From NCBI RefSeq assembly GCF_030123405.1, contig NZ_CP126110.1, forward strand, positions 930,001 through 994,000: DNA of 64,000 nt, written 5' to 3'. Each line of letters begins with the position of its first letter. The first letter of the stretch is position 1. Shown here piece after piece: positions 60,444-64,000 of the stretch. This stretch comes from Neobacillus sp. WH10 (GTDB lineage: Bacteria; Bacillota; Bacilli; Bacillales; Cytobacillaceae). The notes under the pieces were generated by a model. That model had not been told where the DNA came from. It saw only the letters and a list, made by a program, of their open reading frames with translations, and ran no database searches. A program made the translations under genes and the position numbers.

Positions 60444-60938
60444 GTGCAAATTTTTGATTATCATTTATGGGCCAATAAACTTGTTCTTAAACATTTAAAA
60501 GAGCTGCCAGGTGAGGTTCGTTTTCAAGAGGTACAAAGTGTCTTCCCTACAATATATGATACTATTTTTCACATGTATCAGGTTGATTACGTCTGGCTGC
60601 GTGTACTTAAAGGGGACAGTTTTGACAGTATCATCCAAAGTGTCACGCGATTACAAGATGAAAAATTGGAAAGAAGCTTGGAAAAATTAGAACAAAATTA
60701 CCTTCAATTAAGCGCGGAGTACCGAGATTTTATTGATGGACATGAAAATCTAAATGCGATTACTACTATTCACCATCCAAGTTATGGGACATTGAAAGCG
60801 AGTTACTTTGAATTGCTTCAGCACGTTGTGAATCATGGTACCTACCATCGTGGAAATATTACTGCAATTCTTAGACAACAGGGATATAAGGGAACTCAAA
60901 CCGATTATGTGTTTTACTTATATCAAATACAGAAATAA
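60444..60938 (+). CDS. DinB-family protein
   Basis: 164 residues from GTG 60444, with GAGAGG upstream. Four-helix DinB fold with the metal-binding His in IFHMYQVDYVWL (His1) and HVVNHGTYHRGN (His2 and His3), plus DYHLWANKL at the start. DinB/YfiT-like proteins are metal-dependent, often bacillithiol S-transferases, induced by damage or stress. Exact reaction unknown. Confidence 0.88.
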   Translation: MQIFDYHLWANKLVLKHLKELPGEVRFQEVQSVFPTIYDTIFHMYQVDYVWLRVLKGDSFDSIIQSVTRLQDEKLERSLEKLEQNYLQLSAEYRDFIDGHENLNAITTIHHPSYGTLKASYFELLQHVVNHGTYHRGNITAILRQQGYKGTQTDYVFYLYQIQK

Positions 60939-61179
60939 GATCAGATATGGGCTGCATAGTGCGGTTCTTTTTTTGTCTTTTTTATGTAAGTATGGAAAAA
61001 GAGGACAGCGAATAGTAACGATATTGACGATCAGTTATGGAGAAGCATTAAAAATGGAAGCTGAAAAACGGCAAATCACGTGGTGAAATATTGAATATTT
61101 GGATTTGAATGAACGTATCTTTTGAAAAGGGTATAAAACAGTTTGATTAATGGTTTTACAAAAAAGGCAGGGGATTGCA

Positions 61180-61641
61180 ATGGATATTTGGAAAACAAAC
61201 GGATTCTCTATTTCTACTAATAAAGAACATTTAGATGTGGACGTAGTTCACCATTTTTTAAGTCATGTAGCATACTGGTCAAAGGGGATCGCAAAAGAAA
61301 CAGTCATCAAGTCAATTGAACATACTGCTTTATGTTTTGGGGTTTATAAAGGTGAGGTTGATCATGGAGGCAGTCATCAAGTCGGATTTGCTAGAGTGAT
61401 ATCAGATTTAGCTACATTTGCCTATCTTTCCGATGTGTTTATTTTACCTGAATATCGTAAATTGGGATTATCTAAATGGTTAATGGATATTATTAGTAAC
61501 CATCACGAACTACAAGATGTTCGTAGGTTCATGCTAGCTACTAACGATGCTCATTCCTTATATCAAAAGTATGGTTTCGAAGAGATTAGCAATCCAGAGC
61601 GACTCATGCAAAAAGTTCGCCAATCTCCGTACCAGCAGTAA
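61180..61641 (+). CDS. GNAT-family N-acetyltransferase
   Basis: 153 residues from ATG 61180 behind CAGGGGA; an earlier TTG/ATG at 61150 has no ribosome site. Begins MDIWKTNGFSISTNKEHLD; the GNAT motif is VFILPEYRKLGLSKWLM and YQKYGFEEI, as in YjcF/ArgA-like amine acetyltransferases. Monocistronic. Confidence 0.82.
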   Translation: MDIWKTNGFSISTNKEHLDVDVVHHFLSHVAYWSKGIAKETVIKSIEHTALCFGVYKGEVDHGGSHQVGFARVISDLATFAYLSDVFILPEYRKLGLSKWLMDIISNHHELQDVRRFMLATNDAHSLYQKYGFEEISNPERLMQKVRQSPYQQ

Positions 61642-61736
61642 AGGACTTTCTTAAGGACAAAACGAGAAGTCTATTGACTCATATTGTCTTTAAGAAGCCT
61701 AATTAAAGACAAAAGCTGATGTTAGGAGAGAGTTAG

Positions 61737-62807
61737 ATGAAGGAAGATTTGATAAATAAACAATCCGGCATGGAAATTGGGATATATACACTAGCAGATT
61801 TAGGTCCAAATCCGCATACAGGGAAAACTATTAGTGCACAACAGCGTATCGCAGAAATTATCGAAGCTGGAAAAATGGCGGACGAGGCAGGTTTGGACGT
61901 ATTCGGTGTTGGTGAACATCACCGTCTGGATTATGCAGTTTCAGCTCCTCCGATTGTGTTGTCTGCTCTATCACAAGTCACAAAGCAAATTAAACTGACA
62001 AGTGCTACGACGGTATTAAATACTGTTGACCCTGTCCGTTTATTCGAGGATTTTGCAACTCTCGATTTATTATCAAATGGACGGGCAGAAATCATAGCGG
62101 GGCGTGGGGCGTTTATTGAATCCTTCCCGTTGTTTGGATATGACCTAAATCAGTATGATGAATTGTTTGAAGAAAATATTGAGCTTTTTCTGAAGCTAAA
62201 TGCTGATGAGAAGGTAACGTGGAATGGTCAATTTCGTTCTAGTTTAAAGAATGCTGATATTGCACCAAGGCCTGCACAAAAAAATATTCCATTATGGGTT
62301 GGCGTCGGCAGCACCCAAAAAAGTGCAGAACGAGCAGGTAGATTAGGTACCGGCTTAGCGTTACCGATACTTGGAGGCGATCCAAACAGTTTTAGGCCGC
62401 TAGTGGATGTTTATCTACAGGCAGCAAGTCAAGCCGGTCATGCTCCTGAAGATTTGAAAGTTGGGGTTACGGGACATTCCTTTATTTCGGAAACAACACA
62501 ACAGGCTAAAGATGAATTCTACCCATATTATTCTAATTATTGGGGATACCTCAATCGCCAGCATGGAAAGAGTATGCAGATGTCCAGAGCTGATTTTGAA
62601 CAGTTCTCTGCACCAGAAACGGCTTTATTTGTTGGAAGTTCGCAGCAAGTTATCGAAAAAATTCTCTATCAATACGAGCTATTTGGGCATCACCGGTTTA
62701 TTGCCCAAATGGACATAGGCGGTTTGCCGTTTAAAAAAGTAGCCGAAAACATTGAACGATTAGCAACGGAGGTAGCACCAGTCGTACGCAGGGAAACGAG
62801 CAAGTAA
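61737..62807 (+). CDS. LLM-class (luciferase-like) flavin-dependent oxidoreductase
   Basis: 356 residues. TIM-barrel LLM class flavin monooxygenase: GIYTLADLGPNPHTG, DVFGVGEHHR, and TTVLNTVDPVRLFEDFATLD; the IAGRGAFIESFPLFG segment is the usual flavin-side loop. It probably uses FMNH2 from a separate reductase. Substrate unknown. Ribosome site AGGAGAGAG. Confidence 0.88.
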   Translation: MKEDLINKQSGMEIGIYTLADLGPNPHTGKTISAQQRIAEIIEAGKMADEAGLDVFGVGEHHRLDYAVSAPPIVLSALSQVTKQIKLTSATTVLNTVDPVRLFEDFATLDLLSNGRAEIIAGRGAFIESFPLFGYDLNQYDELFEENIELFLKLNADEKVTWNGQFRSSLKNADIAPRPAQKNIPLWVGVGSTQKSAERAGRLGTGLALPILGGDPNSFRPLVDVYLQAASQAGHAPEDLKVGVTGHSFISETTQQAKDEFYPYYSNYWGYLNRQHGKSMQMSRADFEQFSAPETALFVGSSQQVIEKILYQYELFGHHRFIAQMDIGGLPFKKVAENIERLATEVAPVVRRETSK

Positions 62808-62870
62808 ACTTGGAGCATTGTACATCGTCAGAGATTCCTTGATGAAAAATTGTAACGTCAGTTCGAAAAA

Positions 62871-62898
62871 GGCGAACAGCTCTTTGTCACTGTTTGCC
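62871..62898. repeat. Inverted repeat, ACAG/CTGT family
   Basis: GGCGAACAG pairs with CTGTTTGCC (one mismatch) across ten bases. Related to the repeats at 36538, 44514 and 55922. Confidence 0.5.
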
Positions 62899-62981
62899 AT
62901 TAAGAGTTTTTCAGAGCATATTTACCGTTCACCGGTCATGAAAGGCCTTCCTTTTTTACCTTGGGTTAATACTATTAATTA

Positions 62982-63010
62982 GAGCTGTCATTTGACAGCC
63001 CTTTTTTAGG
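62982..63010 (+). terminator. Rho-independent terminator
   Basis: GCTGTCA-TT-TGACAGC stem, then CCTTTTTTAGG. Confidence 0.7.
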
Positions 63011-63162
63011 AATACATAGAAACGAACGGGCCATCACAATCTGCAATTAAAAATAGTTGAAAAATTTACAAATTTTTATCTCTCCTCAACAGCCTATTAA
63101 CCGTAGCTTAATATTTTTGAGTTTTAATAGGAAGGTAAGGAAAATAAGGGGAGGAAACGAAG

Positions 63163-64000
63163 ATGAAAAAGCGATTGACGGTTGCATTAGCACTCGGATT
63201 AATGATTCCTGCAGTAACTCCTGCGGCAGCAGCAGGGAAGGATATTACAATCAATTCTTTCAAGTTTAACTCAATGAAGGCTCCAGCCACCATCGAAGAA
63301 ATGGTAAAAACATATACAGGTGCGTCAATGGATGTTACTTATAGTAACGGAGCAACGAAGAATTTCCCGCTTACATATAAACAGTTATTCCTTTCTGACG
63401 AAAAGATTGTAACAAATAAAGGGGTAAAGATCCCTGCAGGAACACCTATCGATGCCAAAGGGGATCCGATTATTGATAAGAGCGTTCCAGGACGAGAATC
63501 GTACTATATTTCCGATGCTCCTGATTCTAATAGTTTAATGAATGTGGGCGGCAAATTGTTTATGGTATCTCACTTTGAATATGATTCTCTTGATAGTGCA
63601 GGAAATTCGGCTTATGGAGTAGTTCCGGCATCTATGACCTTAACAGAATTGAATCAAAATAAAAAGAATGGCGAACTATCGGTTAAAGAAGCAAAAAAGG
63701 TTGATTTTTCCCAAGTAAATGGCCTTTGGATTCCATGTAATGGTTCTACATCTCCTTGGGGAACACATTTGGGATCAGAAGAATATGAGCCAAATGCACG
63801 TCAATTTGAAGCAGAAATAGGTACAGATAAAGATTCAACAAATGTGAAAGGTTTCGCCAAGCTTTACTTTGGGGATGAAACAAAAGGAAATCCATATAAT
63901 TATGGATGGATTCCTGAAGTGACGGTAAAACCAAATGGTGATACAAATGTGGTAAAACACTATAGTACTGGCCGTTTTTCCCATGAAATGATGCAAGTAA
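63163..64000 (+). CDS. PhoX-like (DUF839) secreted alkaline phosphatase, 5' part
   Basis: ATG 63163 behind GGGGAGG; the frame stays open to the window end (279 codons visible). Signal peptide MKKRLTVALALGLMIPAVTP, cleavage likely after PAAAA (residue 24). Then a DUF839/PhoX-type domain with GLWIPCNGSTSPWGTHLGSEE, YYISDAPDSNSLMNVGG and GNPYNYGWIPEV. PhoX enzymes are calcium/iron-dependent phosphatases exported by Tat or Sec. No twin-arginine is seen in this signal peptide. C-terminal part and stop are outside the window. Confidence 0.8.
   Translation, partial: MKKRLTVALALGLMIPAVTPAAAAGKDITINSFKFNSMKAPATIEEMVKTYTGASMDVTYSNGATKNFPLTYKQLFLSDEKIVTNKGVKIPAGTPIDAKGDPIIDKSVPGRESYYISDAPDSNSLMNVGGKLFMVSHFEYDSLDSAGNSAYGVVPASMTLTELNQNKKNGELSVKEAKKVDFSQVNGLWIPCNGSTSPWGTHLGSEEYEPNARQFEAEIGTDKDSTNVKGFAKLYFGDETKGNPYNYGWIPEVTVKPNGDTNVVKHYSTGRFSHEMMQV

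Larger units (their letters stand above)
62808..63162. other. Intergenic region with inverted repeat and terminator
   Basis: The ACAGTG-type repeat lies at 62871-62898 and a terminator at 62982. The next gene has GGGGAGG before its ATG. No gene seen. Confidence 0.4.

Noticed and set aside
61000..61086. Short frame after the DinB gene
   Set aside because: No ribosome site and no recognisable sequence.

Overview
The window looks like a chromosomal stretch of a low-GC, endospore-forming Bacillaceae (Bacillus, Neobacillus or Mesobacillus type). Evidence is the AT-rich sequence, strong AGGAGG ribosome sites, frequent GTG/TTG starts, and a YheC/YheD spore-coat ATP-grasp protein, an HPr kinase-like protein, RNase J and a cyclic-di-GMP-I riboswitch. 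No rRNA, tRNA or CRISPR array was seen.

Layout. 0-10 kb: ordinary and decaying genes: an HPr kinase/phosphorylase paralogue, a cytosolic metal/cobalamin-receptor-fold protein, an amino-acid permease, an IS3-type remnant fused onto the last codons of a sugar ABC permease, a large unknown membrane protein, a frameshifted DnaB-like helicase, a TRM11-like methyltransferase and a zinc-ribbon gene interrupted by a TGA. 10.2-27.8 kb: an antiviral defence island, all on the + strand: WYL-domain regulator, long prokaryotic Argonaute with an apparently complete catalytic tetrad, a class 2 DISARM set (drmE, drmA, drmB, drmMII) with no drmC in the window, and a McrBC-like pair (AAA+ McrB-type motor and a DUF2357/PD-(D/E)XK McrC-type nuclease). 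28-34 kb: small metabolic genes mixed with gene debris (VanZ, TetR and VOC fragments, tandem hairpin repeats). 34-44 kb: spore ATP-grasp gene, a c-di-GMP riboswitch leading a small translationally coupled operon, zinc carboxypeptidase, PhnA, and a large secreted GH20 hexosaminidase, with fragments of RNase J, beta-lactamase and BNR-repeat genes between them. 44-51.7 kb: a regulator, tryptophanase-like lyase and amino-acid permease set bracketed by a partial and a complete copy of an RNase J plus GNAT pair. 52-64 kb: GPP34-like/MerR pair, HAD phosphatase, alkaline phosphatase, aminoglycoside-phosphotransferase-like kinase, Crp/Fnr regulator with a well-placed candidate site before OsmC and an OxlT-like transporter, DinB, GNAT, luciferase-like oxidoreductase, and the start of a PhoX-type phosphatase cut by the window end.

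How the genes work together. The defence island is the main point of interest. A WYL regulator could control a guide-directed nuclease (Argonaute); DISARM would methylate host DNA with DrmMII and restrict incoming DNA through DrmAB/DrmE; the McrBC-like pair follows where another effector might be expected. A 5-methylcytosine methylase next to a McrBC-type nuclease raises a self-targeting question. The tryptophanase-like gene, its permease and the upstream YheO-type regulator form a likely amino-acid catabolic unit. The Crp/Fnr gene probably controls the OsmC-OxlT genes. The many gene scraps, short dispersed inverted repeats and local duplications mark this as a plastic region.
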